In this document: piece by piece, positions 16,832 to 25,503 of the stretch | Numbering within the stretch: position 1 is the first letter of the stretch | Layout: every line of letters starts with the position of its first letter | Assembly (NCBI GenBank): GCA_023439185.1 | Contig: JAEXOR010000044.1 | Span: forward strand, 62,001 to 126,000 | Source: Bacillota bacterium | GTDB lineage: Bacteria; Bacillota; Desulfotomaculia; Desulfotomaculales; Desulfallaceae | Reading direction: 5' to 3' | Length of the DNA stretch: 64,000 nucleotides | The notes under the pieces: model-generated | What the model was told of the DNA's origin: nothing | Seen by the model: only the letters and a program-made list of their open reading frames with translations | Databases searched by the model: none | Program-made: the position numbers and the translations under genes

Positions 16832-18064
16832 TCAATCTTCTTTCATGATGGCGTTCACCCACAGATTGGTCAGATGCACGGCGCCTCGGAAGCCGACAAG
16901 GGGCGGCTCATAGGGATATAAGCGCCATTTGACGTCGGGATTGGCGATTTGAAGCTCTGTGTCGCGCCCGGCCCATTCCAGCGCCTCGCCGCTGGCCATG
17001 AGCAGCGCTTTGCCCCGGTTTTGAATCGCCTCCGTCCACTGTGTTTCCGCGAAATAGGGGAGTTCCACCTCCGCCATGCCGGGGCTGTCGCACCAGCAAA
17101 CGTCCTTGACCAGGGAAAGCTCGCCGCAGGCGAAGGAAAGGATGCCCTTCACCACGTCGGCGTGCCCGCCGGCGGATAGGCGCGCCTTCTCCGGATGCTC
17201 CCGGAGCGCATGTCGGAACACCGGCAACGCGGGAGAGAGCAGCCCTAGGGCTTCATCGCGCTGTTCATCGACAAAACTGCGGTCGGGGGATAGGCCCGTG
17301 ATCCGCGCCGCCTGCTCGATCCATGCGCAGGTCCCCCGTATGCCGTAAGGTCGCTCGAACAAATACGGCGTACCAAACCGCCTTTGCAAGTGCTCCGCGG
17401 CCGGCAGGCCCTCGCGCCGGAGCACCAGATTGACATGCGCACCGCCCATCCGCTCTATTTGCTCCACCGACGTATCCGAGGTCATGACGCACAGCGGCTC
17501 CATCCCGAAGGCTCCCTCCATGATGCGGACAAGCTCGGCCGCATCCGCCTGGAAGCGGAACAGGTCCGCGCAGGAGCCGATGACATTAAAGGCCGGCCGC
17601 GCCGTCCTCTCCACGTCCACAGGCAGGGTTTGGGCCAGGGTTAAAAGCGCCTCGCGCACCGCCTGGTGCTGAGCCGTGTCAAACCCTCCGCAGGCAAAGG
17701 AAAGCAGGCGCATGTCCGGGTAATCGGGCTGCAGCTCCCGGCAAAGCGCGGGCAGGTCCGTCCCGATAACCTCCGGCAGGGCGGAGGGCAGCAGGAAAAG
17801 GACCCGCGGCTTGTCTCGGCGCGCGATATCCGCGACGGCCCGGCCCAGGCGCCCGGCGCCGCCCAGGGCAATGTCGGTTTCGTCGATGTGGGTGGAATAG
17901 AGCTTGCAAGCGTCCACAATGCCCACCCGTTCCAAGAACACGCGGCCGTAGAGCATATGCCCCATGCAGCCGAACTCCAGCAGCGCGGCGCCGCGGATGG
18001 GAGCCAGCGTCCACAGCGTGCCCATGCGGCCCGAGGGAACCGGTTTGAATTTATACAGACCCAT
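16832..18064 (-). CDS. Nitrogenase component 1-like subunit (NifK/BchB-like)
   Basis: A 410-residue member of the nitrogenase/oxidoreductase component 1 superfamily. The N-terminus has EFGCMGHMLYGR (Cys33) and YSTHIDETDIALGG, which match the conserved N-terminal region of NifK/NifE/BchB-like subunits. Few other conserved cysteines are seen, so this is probably the subunit giving one or no ligand to a bridging cluster. ATG 18064 has GGAG 8 bases upstream and overlaps the preceding gene by 14 bases. It is the last gene of the ABC-nitrogenase-like operon. No nifB, nifE/nifN or other FeMo-cofactor genes occur in the window, so it is not a nitrogen-fixation gene. Confidence 0.8.
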   Translation of the reverse strand: MGLYKFKPVPSGRMGTLWTLAPIRGAALLEFGCMGHMLYGRVFLERVGIVDACKLYSTHIDETDIALGGAGRLGRAVADIARRDKPRVLFLLPSALPEVIGTDLPALCRELQPDYPDMRLLSFACGGFDTAQHQAVREALLTLAQTLPVDVERTARPAFNVIGSCADLFRFQADAAELVRIMEGAFGMEPLCVMTSDTSVEQIERMGGAHVNLVLRREGLPAAEHLQRRFGTPYLFERPYGIRGTCAWIEQAARITGLSPDRSFVDEQRDEALGLLSPALPVFRHALREHPEKARLSAGGHADVVKGILSFACGELSLVKDVCWCDSPGMAEVELPYFAETQWTEAIQNRGKALLMASGEALEWAGRDTELQIANPDVKWRLYPYEPPLVGFRGAVHLTNLWVNAIMKED

Positions 18065-19346
18065 GCCCGACACTCCTTTCTCCCGCCGCGGCGGTTTCAT
18101 CCTGGGTGCGCAAAAGCTTCTGCAAAAGGCTGATTGTCCTTTCATATCCGCACCTGCCGTACAGGTCGGACAGGTAGGGTACCCGGGGAATCCGCAGCCT
18201 GGCGCCGGGCAGTTCCCCCAGGCACAGGTCCGGGGCAAGACTTTCCAAAAGCGGCGCGGCCGCGGGGTTGTTGACCAGATGGCAGACATACGGGTCAAAC
18301 CCCAGCGTGTTGATGACCTGGGCCCAGCTTTTATCGTCCGGCCAGAATTCCTCCAGGTGCAAAAGCAGCGGCTCCATGCCCAGGGCCGCCAGATAGGCCG
18401 TCAGCGGCAGCTCCCGGAGCAGGCCGACGCGCGCGCCGGCATAACGCAGGCCGGAAAGCCTCTGGCCCGCCTGTTCCTGCAGGGAAAGGGCCTCCTGCCG
18501 CTCGCAATCCCATTCATCTTCCCAGTGGAACCCCAGCTTCCCGGCGACGGCGGAGTAAAGCGCGTCAATGGCCGCCGGGTCATAGGCGCTGTGCAAAGGG
18601 AAAGCGGGCGTGCCGAAGGCTTGCGCCATGTCCGCGGCCAGCGGAGCGGTAAAGGGCGAAAGCACCAGGTTGGCCGCCGCGTCGGGCGCCGCCAGAAAAT
18701 CCCCGAGGCTGGAACCCGGCGCCAGGCAGCGCAGGGTAAAGCCCCGCTCCTGCAAAGCGCGCAACAAAGGCGGCAGGGGGATATGCTCTTCGTCCGGGCC
18801 GCGCCCCAGCACATTGACGACCCGGGGCCGGACCGCCCCGGGTTCCATCAGTGAGCCGATGGCTTGGAGGGTTTTCCAGGAACCGGAGGGAAAGCTGTTG
18901 CCCTTGAAATGCCCCAGCATGACAAAGGCCAGCCGCGCCGACAGCCCGGGCTGCGCCTCCCGGACGATGCCCTCGATGTCCTCGCCCATCAGGTCCGGTA
19001 CGCAGGTGCCAATTAGCAAAATGGCTTGCGCTCCCGCCCGGTCCATTTCCCGGAGCGCCTCCAGCAGCCCCTTGCGGCAGCCGAATACCACCTCCTGGGC
19101 GTCCGGCACATACATCCAGTGCAGCTCCCCGTGCCTGCGCTCCGGCTTTGGCAGGACGACGCGGCTGTAGGTGGCGCATTCCGGCGTACCGATCACCAGG
19201 GAGGACAAACCCCGTATGTTCCCCGCCAGCGCCAGCGCCGCATGCAGGGGGCAGTGGCTGCCCGGAAAGGCGCAGGGGGTCAGGAATTGCACCCCCGCGT
19301 TGGATTTTACGGCGGACAGGCGTTTGAGATGCCCGAAATCCGTCAC
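18051..19346 (-). CDS. Nitrogenase component 1-like subunit (NifD/BchN-like)
   Basis: A 431-residue component-1 protein. Candidate cluster ligands are Cys25 and Cys32 (PCAFPGSHCPLHAA), Cys57 (GTPECATYSR) and Cys115 (IGTCVPDLMGEDIEG). The last resembles the TCxxxxIGDD motif of NifD and its relatives. NifD's homocitrate and FeMo-co ligands cannot be located, as expected for a tetrapyrrole- or metallophore-type reductase. GTG 19346 overlaps the NifH-like stop (GTGA). This subunit and the next gene would form the catalytic heterotetramer that accepts electrons from the NifH-like protein. Confidence 0.82.
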   Translation of the reverse strand: MTDFGHLKRLSAVKSNAGVQFLTPCAFPGSHCPLHAALALAGNIRGLSSLVIGTPECATYSRVVLPKPERRHGELHWMYVPDAQEVVFGCRKGLLEALREMDRAGAQAILLIGTCVPDLMGEDIEGIVREAQPGLSARLAFVMLGHFKGNSFPSGSWKTLQAIGSLMEPGAVRPRVVNVLGRGPDEEHIPLPPLLRALQERGFTLRCLAPGSSLGDFLAAPDAAANLVLSPFTAPLAADMAQAFGTPAFPLHSAYDPAAIDALYSAVAGKLGFHWEDEWDCERQEALSLQEQAGQRLSGLRYAGARVGLLRELPLTAYLAALGMEPLLLHLEEFWPDDKSWAQVINTLGFDPYVCHLVNNPAAAPLLESLAPDLCLGELPGARLRIPRVPYLSDLYGRCGYERTISLLQKLLRTQDETAAAGERSVGHGSV

Positions 19347-20107
19347 GGGCGCGCACCTCCCGCCGTTTCCCGGGTCAAAAGCTCCGCCAGCCCGCGGTAA
19401 TGCGCCGCCAGATCCGAATCGGGATAAGCCTCCACCGCGGTTTTGCCTTGCGCCTCGGCCTGCTGCACCAGGGGATGCCGGGGCAGGCGGTAAAGGACCG
19501 GCGCCTGAATCTCCGCCGCCGCTTTGTCCACCAGCTCGTCTTCATTTTCGATGTTTTTGGCGTTGAGGATCAGCCCCCGCAGCGTCGCGTATCCGCGTTT
19601 GCCGAAGCTTTTGACCGCGCGGGCGATATTGGCGGCGGCATAGAGCGACATCATCTCGCCGGAGGTCACGACGCACACCTCGTCGGCGTAGCCGCCCCGG
19701 ATGGGCATGGCGAAGCCGCCGCAGACCACGTCGCCCAGCACGTCATAAAGCACCAGGTCCGGCTGATAAATCTCGTAGGCGTCCAGCTCGGCCAGCTTTT
19801 CAAAGGCGGTGATAATGCCGCGTCCGGCGCAGCCCACGCCGGGCACCGGCCCGCCGGATTCCACGCACAGCACGCCGGCGGCGCTTTTGACCACCAGGTC
19901 GGCAAGCGACGCGCCGCCCTTTTTCCGCAGGGTATCCAGCACCGTGGGGATATTTTTTCCTCCGGTCAGGCTGCGGGTGGAATCGGCCTTGGGGTCGCAG
20001 CCGATTTGCATGACGGTGAGGCCCATGGCCGCCATGGCCGCCGCTACGTTGGATACGGTGGTGGACTTGCCGATGCCGCCTTTGCCGTAGAACGCAATCT
20101 TCTTCAT
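19343..20107 (-). CDS. NifH/BchL/CfbC-like iron protein ATPase
   Basis: A 254-residue P-loop ATPase of the NifH family. It has GKGGIGKST at residues 8-16, GCDPKADST at 36-44, Cys93 in GVGCAGRG and Cys129 in DVVCGGFAMPI. The two cysteines are the expected ligands for a [4Fe-4S] cluster bridging a homodimer, and Arg96 corresponds to the NifH Arg100 region. It would deliver electrons with ATP hydrolysis to the two component-1 subunits downstream. Its ATG directly follows the TGA of the transporter ATPase, with GGGAGG upstream. This abutment is strong evidence that uptake and reduction belong together. Confidence 0.9.
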   Translation of the reverse strand: MKKIAFYGKGGIGKSTTVSNVAAAMAAMGLTVMQIGCDPKADSTRSLTGGKNIPTVLDTLRKKGGASLADLVVKSAAGVLCVESGGPVPGVGCAGRGIITAFEKLAELDAYEIYQPDLVLYDVLGDVVCGGFAMPIRGGYADEVCVVTSGEMMSLYAAANIARAVKSFGKRGYATLRGLILNAKNIENEDELVDKAAAEIQAPVLYRLPRHPLVQQAEAQGKTAVEAYPDSDLAAHYRGLAELLTRETAGGARP

Positions 20108-20908
20108 TCACATATCCTCCCGGTCCCTGATGAGATTATAGGAGATGCAGGCCGGCCGGCCCGTGCGGGGCTCCGTCACAACCTCGGCGTCGATACGGAA
20201 GGTATCCCTGAGGACCCCGGCGGTGATCACCTCTTCCGGCGTGCCGTGGCGGATGATGCCTCCGGAGCGGATGGCGACAATGTAATCGGCAAAGCGGGCC
20301 GCGAGGTTCAGATCGTGCAGCACCATGGCAATGGTGCAGCTTTGCTCCCGGTTGAGCCGGTATAAAAGCTCCAGCACCTCCAGTTGGTAGGACAGGTCGA
20401 GATAGGTGGTCGGCTCATCCAGCAGGATGAGATCGGTCTGCTGCGCCAGGGCCATGGCGATCCAAACCCGCTGCTTCTGCCCGCCGGAGAGATTATCCAC
20501 CAGCGTGGTTTCAAACTCCGTCAGCTTGGTGACCGCCAGCGCCCACGCTATAATCTCCTGATCCTCCGGCTTGAGCTTGCCAAAGCCCCGCCGGTGGGGA
20601 AAGCGCCCGCAGGATACCAGCTCGCCCACGGTCAGCCCGCCCGGAGCCTGCGGGGATTGGGGCAGGATGGCCATCCTTTGCGCCACCGCCCGGGTGGAAA
20701 GATGCCGGATGTCGGCCCCGTTTAAGTACACCATGCCGCCCCTGGGCTTCAGGATGCGCCCCACGGCCTTGAGCACCGTAGATTTCCCGCAGCCGTTCGG
20801 CCCGATGATGGCCGTGATTTTTCCCCGGGGGATCCGCAGATCCAGATCGCCCACCACCAGGTTGCCGTCATAGGCGACGGCCAGATTTTCCGTTGCAATG
20901 CTGTGCAT
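20108..20908 (-). CDS. ABC transporter ATPase, iron-complex/cobalamin (FecE/BtuD) type
   Basis: A 266-residue ATPase of the Fec/Fhu/Btu uptake class. Walker A is GPNGCGKST, the signature is LSGGQKQR and Walker B is LILLDEPTTYLDL. The QSPQAPGGLTVGELVSCGRFPHR segment is typical of siderophore/heme importers. It pairs with the two permeases and the binding protein upstream. Confidence 0.92.
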   Translation of the reverse strand: MHSIATENLAVAYDGNLVVGDLDLRIPRGKITAIIGPNGCGKSTVLKAVGRILKPRGGMVYLNGADIRHLSTRAVAQRMAILPQSPQAPGGLTVGELVSCGRFPHRRGFGKLKPEDQEIIAWALAVTKLTEFETTLVDNLSGGQKQRVWIAMALAQQTDLILLDEPTTYLDLSYQLEVLELLYRLNREQSCTIAMVLHDLNLAARFADYIVAIRSGGIIRHGTPEEVITAGVLRDTFRIDAEVVTEPRTGRPACISYNLIRDREDM

Positions 20909-20926
20909 ATTTCATCCCGCCTTTAT

Positions 20927-21970
20927 TTAATGCTCGCTCTTGATGAGCAGGTATAAAAAGTAGGGCGCGCCCACAATGGCCACCACAATGCCGGTGGGGA
21001 TCTCCGCGGGCTGGACGACCACCCGGGCGATGGTGTCCGACACCGAAACCAGCACCGCCCCGGCCAGGGCGCAGGCGGGAAGGGACAGCCGATGGCGGGG
21101 CCCCACCAGCCGCCGGGCCAGGTGGGGCGCGATCAGCCCTACAAAGCTGATGCTGCCGCTGACCGCCACACAGGACGCCGCCAGCGCCACGGCGGCCGCC
21201 AGCAGGCGGCGGCGCTCCCTTTCCACCGCGGCCCCCAGGCCGCAGGCGACGTCGTCGCCCAGATTCAGCACATCCAGCGTGCGGGCCTTTGACAATACAT
21301 AGGGGATCAGCAGCAGGAGCCAGGGCAGCAGCGCCAGCACGAACTTCCAGTTGGAGCCCCAGATGCTGCCCGCCTGCCAGGAGGCCACAAAATTAAACTG
21401 CATCTCGTCCAGCCTGACCACCAGTACCGTGGTCAGGGCGGCAATGCCCGCCTGCATTGCAATGCCGGTCAGGATCAGCCGGAGCGGCGCGATGCCCGAC
21501 TGCTGCTTGTAAGCAAGGGCGTAAATCAAGAGCGCCGTAACCCCGGCGCCTGCCAGAGCCAGAAAGGGCAGGGTAAAGACCGACAAGAAGGACTGCGCGC
21601 CGAAAAAGAGCACGAACAAGATGACCGTCAGGCCCGCGCCCGCGTTGATGCCCAGCAGGCCGGGGTCCGCCAGCGGGTTGCGGGTCACGCCCTGGATGAC
21701 ACAGCCGGAAAGCCCGAGCCCCGCGCCCACCAGCATGGAAATCACGATGCGGGGCAGCCGGAAGCCGAACAAAATCAGGTTTTCCTGATCCGTGCCGCCG
21801 CCGAACAGCGTGCGCAGCGTATCCGGCGGGGACAGCTTGGAGTAGCCGGTGTTCATGCTGACGATGAAGGACAAAATCAGCAATATGGAAAAAGCCAGTA
21901 CGATGACGGTATTCCGGACCGCCATTTTCCGTTTGTATGCTTCGTTTTTGCTATGCCGCGGGTTCACCAT
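20927..21970 (-). CDS. FecCD-type ABC permease 1
   Basis: A 347-residue permease of the FecCD/BtuC family with about ten membrane helices. Landmarks are LPRIVISMLVGAGLGLSGCVIQGVTRNPLADPGLLGINAGA and SFVGLIAPHLARRLVGPRH, the latter forming the ATPase-coupling region. ATG 21970 has GGAGG 5 bases upstream and overlaps the stop of the other permease by 7 bases. It probably forms a heterodimer with the next protein. Confidence 0.92.
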   Translation of the reverse strand: MVNPRHSKNEAYKRKMAVRNTVIVLAFSILLILSFIVSMNTGYSKLSPPDTLRTLFGGGTDQENLILFGFRLPRIVISMLVGAGLGLSGCVIQGVTRNPLADPGLLGINAGAGLTVILFVLFFGAQSFLSVFTLPFLALAGAGVTALLIYALAYKQQSGIAPLRLILTGIAMQAGIAALTTVLVVRLDEMQFNFVASWQAGSIWGSNWKFVLALLPWLLLLIPYVLSKARTLDVLNLGDDVACGLGAAVERERRRLLAAAVALAASCVAVSGSISFVGLIAPHLARRLVGPRHRLSLPACALAGAVLVSVSDTIARVVVQPAEIPTGIVVAIVGAPYFLYLLIKSEH

Positions 21971-23025
21971 CCGGCCCTCCTTTCCCGGCGGGCCAGGTAC
22001 AGGAAGAAGGGCACGCCGAGCAAGGAAATGACGGCCCCCAGCGGCGTTTCAAAGGGCGGATTCAACATCCGCGCGCCCAGATCCGCCAGCACCACCAGCA
22101 GGCCCCCCAGCACCGCGGAGGAAGGGATGACGAAGCGGTAATCCATGCCCGCCAGGAATCGCGCCAGATGCGGCACCATCAGCCCCACAAAGCTCACCGC
22201 GCCCACCACCGCCACGGAAGCGCCGGCCAGCATCAGTACGGCGACGGCGCAAAGCGTCTTGACCAGCGCGGTGTTCAGCCCCAGGCCCTTGGCCACCTCC
22301 TCGCCCAGGCTCAGCACGGAGATGGAACGGGAAAGGGCGACGGCGCCCAGCAGCGCCGCCGCGATCCACGGGGTGATGATCCGAATCTGCGCCCATTGGG
22401 AGCCGGCCACGCCGCCCGCCGTCCAGAACATGATGTGCTGCGCCACGTCAAAATACAGGGCCAGGCCCTGGCTGAGGGCGGCCAGCAGCGCGCTCACCGC
22501 CGCGCCCGCCAGCACCAGCCGCATGGGGGTCGCCCCGCCGCGCCGCAGGGAGGCGATGCCGAAGGTGAGCGCGGAGCCCATTGCCGAGCCTAAAAAGGCA
22601 AACAGGATGAGCCGCAGATAGCCCAGGCCGGGGAAGAAGGCAAAGCAGATGGACAGGGCGAAGCCCGCCCCGGCGTTGAGGCCCAGCAACCCTGAATCCG
22701 CCATGGGATTGCGGGTCACGCCCTGCATGACGGCCCCCGCCACGGCGAAGGCCGCGCCCACCAGGGCGCTGGCAATGACCCGGGGCAGGCGCAGGTCAAC
22801 CACGATCAAATGATGCGTATTCTGCGCGTCGAAATTAAAAAGAGCGTCCCAAACCGTGGAAAACGGAATTCCCGCCGCCCCTTTCGTAATGGAGAACGCC
22901 ATGGTTAGGACCAGCAGCCCCGCGCCGGGTACGATGATCAGCCAGGCCGCCCCCGCCCGGCCTTTCTTTTGATTATTCTGCATTTCCTGAACCGCTTGCG
23001 CCGGTTCGTTTGCTTGTCTCGTCAA
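21964..23025 (-). CDS. FecCD-type ABC permease 2
   Basis: A second FecCD/BtuC permease, 353 residues from the chosen start. Landmarks are LRLPRVIASALVGAAFAVAGAVMQG, NPMADSGLLGLNAGAG and SFVGLMVPHLARFLAG. The frame extends upstream to 23070, but TTG 23025 is preferred because GGGAGG lies 7 bases before it. Even so, about 20 polar residues precede the first helix. Co-transcribed with the binding protein upstream. Confidence 0.9.
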   Translation of the reverse strand: MTRQANEPAQAVQEMQNNQKKGRAGAAWLIIVPGAGLLVLTMAFSITKGAAGIPFSTVWDALFNFDAQNTHHLIVVDLRLPRVIASALVGAAFAVAGAVMQGVTRNPMADSGLLGLNAGAGFALSICFAFFPGLGYLRLILFAFLGSAMGSALTFGIASLRRGGATPMRLVLAGAAVSALLAALSQGLALYFDVAQHIMFWTAGGVAGSQWAQIRIITPWIAAALLGAVALSRSISVLSLGEEVAKGLGLNTALVKTLCAVAVLMLAGASVAVVGAVSFVGLMVPHLARFLAGMDYRFVIPSSAVLGGLLVVLADLGARMLNPPFETPLGAVISLLGVPFFLYLARRERRAGW

Positions 23026-23127
23026 ATGGCTGCCTCCCGCCGCAACGCTGCCGGTGTCTTTGCAAGACAAGCCGGGCGCAGGCCGTCAGAACAGGCTGCG
23101 CCCGGCTTCCAGGCATTGGTTTCCGGC

Positions 23128-24096
23128 TTACCCGGAATAGAGCTGCACCAGTTTTTCGGCCGTAAGGCGCATGGCCAGGGGCCCGAAGGTGTTCATTCCT
23201 TCATCGAAATAGTAGATTCGCCCGTGCTTCACCGCGTCAAGGGACTGCCATACCGAGGAAGACGCCAGGCTTTCCACGAAGGCCGCGGCGGCCTCGTGAT
23301 TGTGCTGGAACACGATGTAATATGGATCCATCCCGGCCACGGCTTCCAGCGATATGGTCTCATAGGTGTCCGGGTAGCCCTCCGGTCTGGCAAGGCCGAA
23401 GGTTTCGTAGTACGCCGCATTGCCCCGGGTGATAAAGTCCTTGCCGTCCGTGCGGAAAAGCGTGAACGTCCTGCCGGGGTACCGGGCCGTCGCTTCTTTC
23501 GCATTGGAGATGATTTTTTCGATTTCCGCGACGAGGCTTTGCGCTTCGGTTTCCTTGCCCACGATTTCGGCGCAGTCCAGAAGCTGCTCCTGCCATAACG
23601 CGGCATAATCGAGCAGCACCACCGGCGCGATCTGCACCAGCTGATCGTAGGTCTTATCAAGCCCTCCCTGGGTGGAGAAGGTCACAATGACATCGGGCTT
23701 CGATGCCAAAACCGCCTCAAGATTAATCTCCCGCGCGCTGCCCAGATTGATGATTTCCACACCTTCCAGATAAGGTCCGAACATTTCGGATTTTTCCAGC
23801 GCATACGTTTGCCCCAGTATATTCCCAATGGCGGACGCCGTGGGCGGCGTGCCGAGCAGAAGGAAGTGTTCCATATAGAATGTGTGGAGCAGAGTGATGC
23901 GTTCCGGCTGCTTTTCCAGGACGACCTCGTGTCCGGCCGCGTCCGTGATGGTCCTGGGCCACGCGGCCTCTTCCGGAGCTCCGCCTGTGGCCGCCGCGGG
24001 CAGGGTGCTTGTATTTTCCGCAGGCGTTCGGGTGCAGCCCGCCTGGATGCCTGTCAAAAGGGCAAGGAAGGCGATTAGCCACATCAGTTTTTTAAT
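23128..24096 (-). CDS. Iron-complex-type substrate-binding lipoprotein
   Basis: A periplasmic-binding-protein-like lipoprotein of the FecB/BtuF (TroA-fold) class, about 322 residues. The core domain begins RTITDAAGHEVVLEKQPERITLL and continues with LEAVLASKPDVIVTF. The signal peptide ends at LTGIQAGC, giving a lipidated Cys. The first ATG (24084) would leave no positive N-region and sits 19 bases from the perfect AGGAGGG. An in-frame ATT at 24096 gives xKKLMWLIAFLALLTGIQAGC with 7-base spacing, so ATT is the more likely start. A Fur-box-like sequence lies upstream. The ligand is unknown: a ferric metallophore, heme or corrinoid are options. Confidence 0.85.
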   Translation of the reverse strand: MKKLMWLIAFLALLTGIQAGCTRTPAENTSTLPAAATGGAPEEAAWPRTITDAAGHEVVLEKQPERITLLHTFYMEHFLLLGTPPTASAIGNILGQTYALEKSEMFGPYLEGVEIINLGSAREINLEAVLASKPDVIVTFSTQGGLDKTYDQLVQIAPVVLLDYAALWQEQLLDCAEIVGKETEAQSLVAEIEKIISNAKEATARYPGRTFTLFRTDGKDFITRGNAAYYETFGLARPEGYPDTYETISLEAVAGMDPYYIVFQHNHEAAAAFVESLASSSVWQSLDAVKHGRIYYFDEGMNTFGPLAMRLTAEKLVQLYSG

Positions 24097-24131
24097 TGGT
24101 TATCCCTCCTGTCAATGTGTAACTCAATGTT

Positions 24132-24150
24132 GAAAATGAGTTTCATTATC
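24132..24150 (-). promoter_or_regulatory. Fur-box-like operator
   Basis: Read on the minus strand, GATAATGAAACTCATTTTC matches the classical 19-bp Fur consensus at 16 of 19 positions. It lies about 36 bases before the binding-protein start, with a TATACT-like -10 just upstream. It suggests iron-dependent repression of the whole transporter/nitrogenase-like operon. Confidence 0.75.
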
Positions 24151-24258
24151 AGAAGATAGTATAGCAAAGTATAACGCATATTGGAATGGACATAATTACA
24201 ATCTGCATGGACTTTTGCCGAAGCGCCTCCGTTTAGGCCGGCTCATCGGGTTCCCGGA

Positions 24259-25098
24259 TCATACAGTGTTCCATGGATTCTCTCTGGCTTTTTTGCGGAA
24301 TTCCGTGGGGGACAGACCGGTTTGTTTCTTGAACAGTCTGCTGAAATAGAAGGTGTCCGTATATCCCGCGTACTCGGCCACCTGCGCTATGGGGCAGTCG
24401 CAGGTCCTGAGCAGCTCTTTCGACCGGCGGATGCGGCACTCGGTCAGATAGCGGATTGGGCTTAGCCCGGTCTGCCGTTCAAACAAATAGGCGAACCGGC
24501 GCCTTTCCAACCCGAATTGCGCGGCTATTTTTGCTATGGATATCGGATTGGCGCAGTTTTGGCGGATGTACTCCACGGCCCGGGCCATTAATTCGGTGTT
24601 GTCGTCATGAAGCTGCCTTTGGGCCGCAATGATCATTTCTTCCAGCAGGCTCATGAACAGGACCTTCGACTTCAGTGCCGCCATGCCGCCCGGCGCGGCA
24701 TAGCTTTGGTGAAGCTTTTCGAGCAGGTCCGCAAGCCTGGTATTGATTCCCGTGACAATGAGAAAATGTTTATTAAAAAGCGGAAACCTCGGTATGTCTT
24801 CTTGGGGTATCTGGTAATGAATCAAGGCGTACCGCCAATTGGTATTGCCGATTACTGCCTTGGATACCGGCATATCCGGCCCGGCGTGAAGGACCACGCC
24901 GGGCTCCAGCACATAGGACGTGTCGTTTAGGGTATAACGGGCGCTCCCGGCCAGGGGAAAAACAAGCCCCGCGCCATCCCGGTTGGTTCTCAAGCCTGTT
25001 TGCCTGCCTCCGGGCGGGATGGAGGGGGCGAAAATGTCAAAAAACGCTACGGGCGCCCGCGCGTAATATTCCACAAGCTGATTGAGGCTGATTCCCAA
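24259..25098 (-). CDS. AraC-family transcriptional regulator
   Basis: A 279-residue regulator. An N-terminal cupin-like ligand domain (residues 1-170) is followed by the two-helix-turn-helix AraC domain, with PISIAKIAAQFGLERRRFAYLFERQTGLSP and CPIAQVAEYAGYTDTFYFSRLFKKQTGLSP. It sits just upstream of, and on the same strand as, the transporter operon. AraC proteins next to Fec-type importers commonly sense the imported metal complex and activate uptake; that role is inferred here. ATG 25098 has GGAAGGTG upstream. The gene has a long structured leader. Confidence 0.88.
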   Translation of the reverse strand: MGISLNQLVEYYARAPVAFFDIFAPSIPPGGRQTGLRTNRDGAGLVFPLAGSARYTLNDTSYVLEPGVVLHAGPDMPVSKAVIGNTNWRYALIHYQIPQEDIPRFPLFNKHFLIVTGINTRLADLLEKLHQSYAAPGGMAALKSKVLFMSLLEEMIIAAQRQLHDDNTELMARAVEYIRQNCANPISIAKIAAQFGLERRRFAYLFERQTGLSPIRYLTECRIRRSKELLRTCDCPIAQVAEYAGYTDTFYFSRLFKKQTGLSPTEFRKKARENPWNTV

Positions 25099-25109
25099 TG
25101 CTCACACCT

Positions 25110-25320
25110 TCCCGGGACTGCTTATTTTTTCATTTCTTTGTTCTGTTTTTTTGGCCTGGCAGCTTTTGTAACGGCCAAAAAACTGCACCCGGTGGTCTCC
25201 CACCATTGCGCAAAAGCGCATAGGCTTCGTTGGTCGTGATGTGCCTCCCAACGTGATTTCCCTTTTGCTCCGCCGTTTTGCATAGGATATCCGGCCATTT
25301 CAATGGCTTATTGAAATGCA
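25110..25320 (-). ncRNA. Structured leader upstream of the AraC gene (candidate)
   Basis: Read on the minus strand this 200-base leader contains several nested helices. CGTTGG pairs with CCAACG, TGCGC with GCGCA over TTTT, and GGTGG with CCACC over a GAGA tetraloop of the GNRA type. Last is a TTTTTTGGCC/GGCCAAAAAA stem. No protein frame explains it. It could be a riboswitch-like control element. Blocks such as GGGAGGC and ACGAAGCC faintly recall the Moco/Tuco class, but I cannot make that assignment. The 25321-25503 stretch shows nothing further. Confidence 0.35.
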
Positions 25321-25503
25321 GTTTCAGTATAAATGTTTGGCGTGTGTTTTTCAATATGTTTGAACAACTTGACGGCAAAAGTCCATGAAAATTGTAAGAA
25401 GCAGAGCGGTCGGGGCATACTAACCTCTAACCTTCGAAAAGGAGAATGGGTCTGCCGGCCGAATTTAAGATAAAAATACAAGTGTAGTTGTTAATGGCAG
25501 GTA

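Noticed and set aside
18580..19356. Long alternative frames opposite or beside the nitrogenase-like genes
   Set aside because: GC-rich shadow frames with low-complexity Gly/Ala/Arg/Pro composition and no motifs; the chosen frames carry conserved residues and coupled starts.
16832..20107. Nitrogen-fixation genes (nifHDK)
   Set aside because: No nifE, nifN, nifB or cofactor-ligand residues; the subunits are short and linked to a transporter and a Fur box.
25130..25378. Minus-strand 82-codon frame before the AraC gene
   Set aside because: It spans the hairpin-rich leader, lacks a ribosome-binding site and has a composition dictated by the stems.
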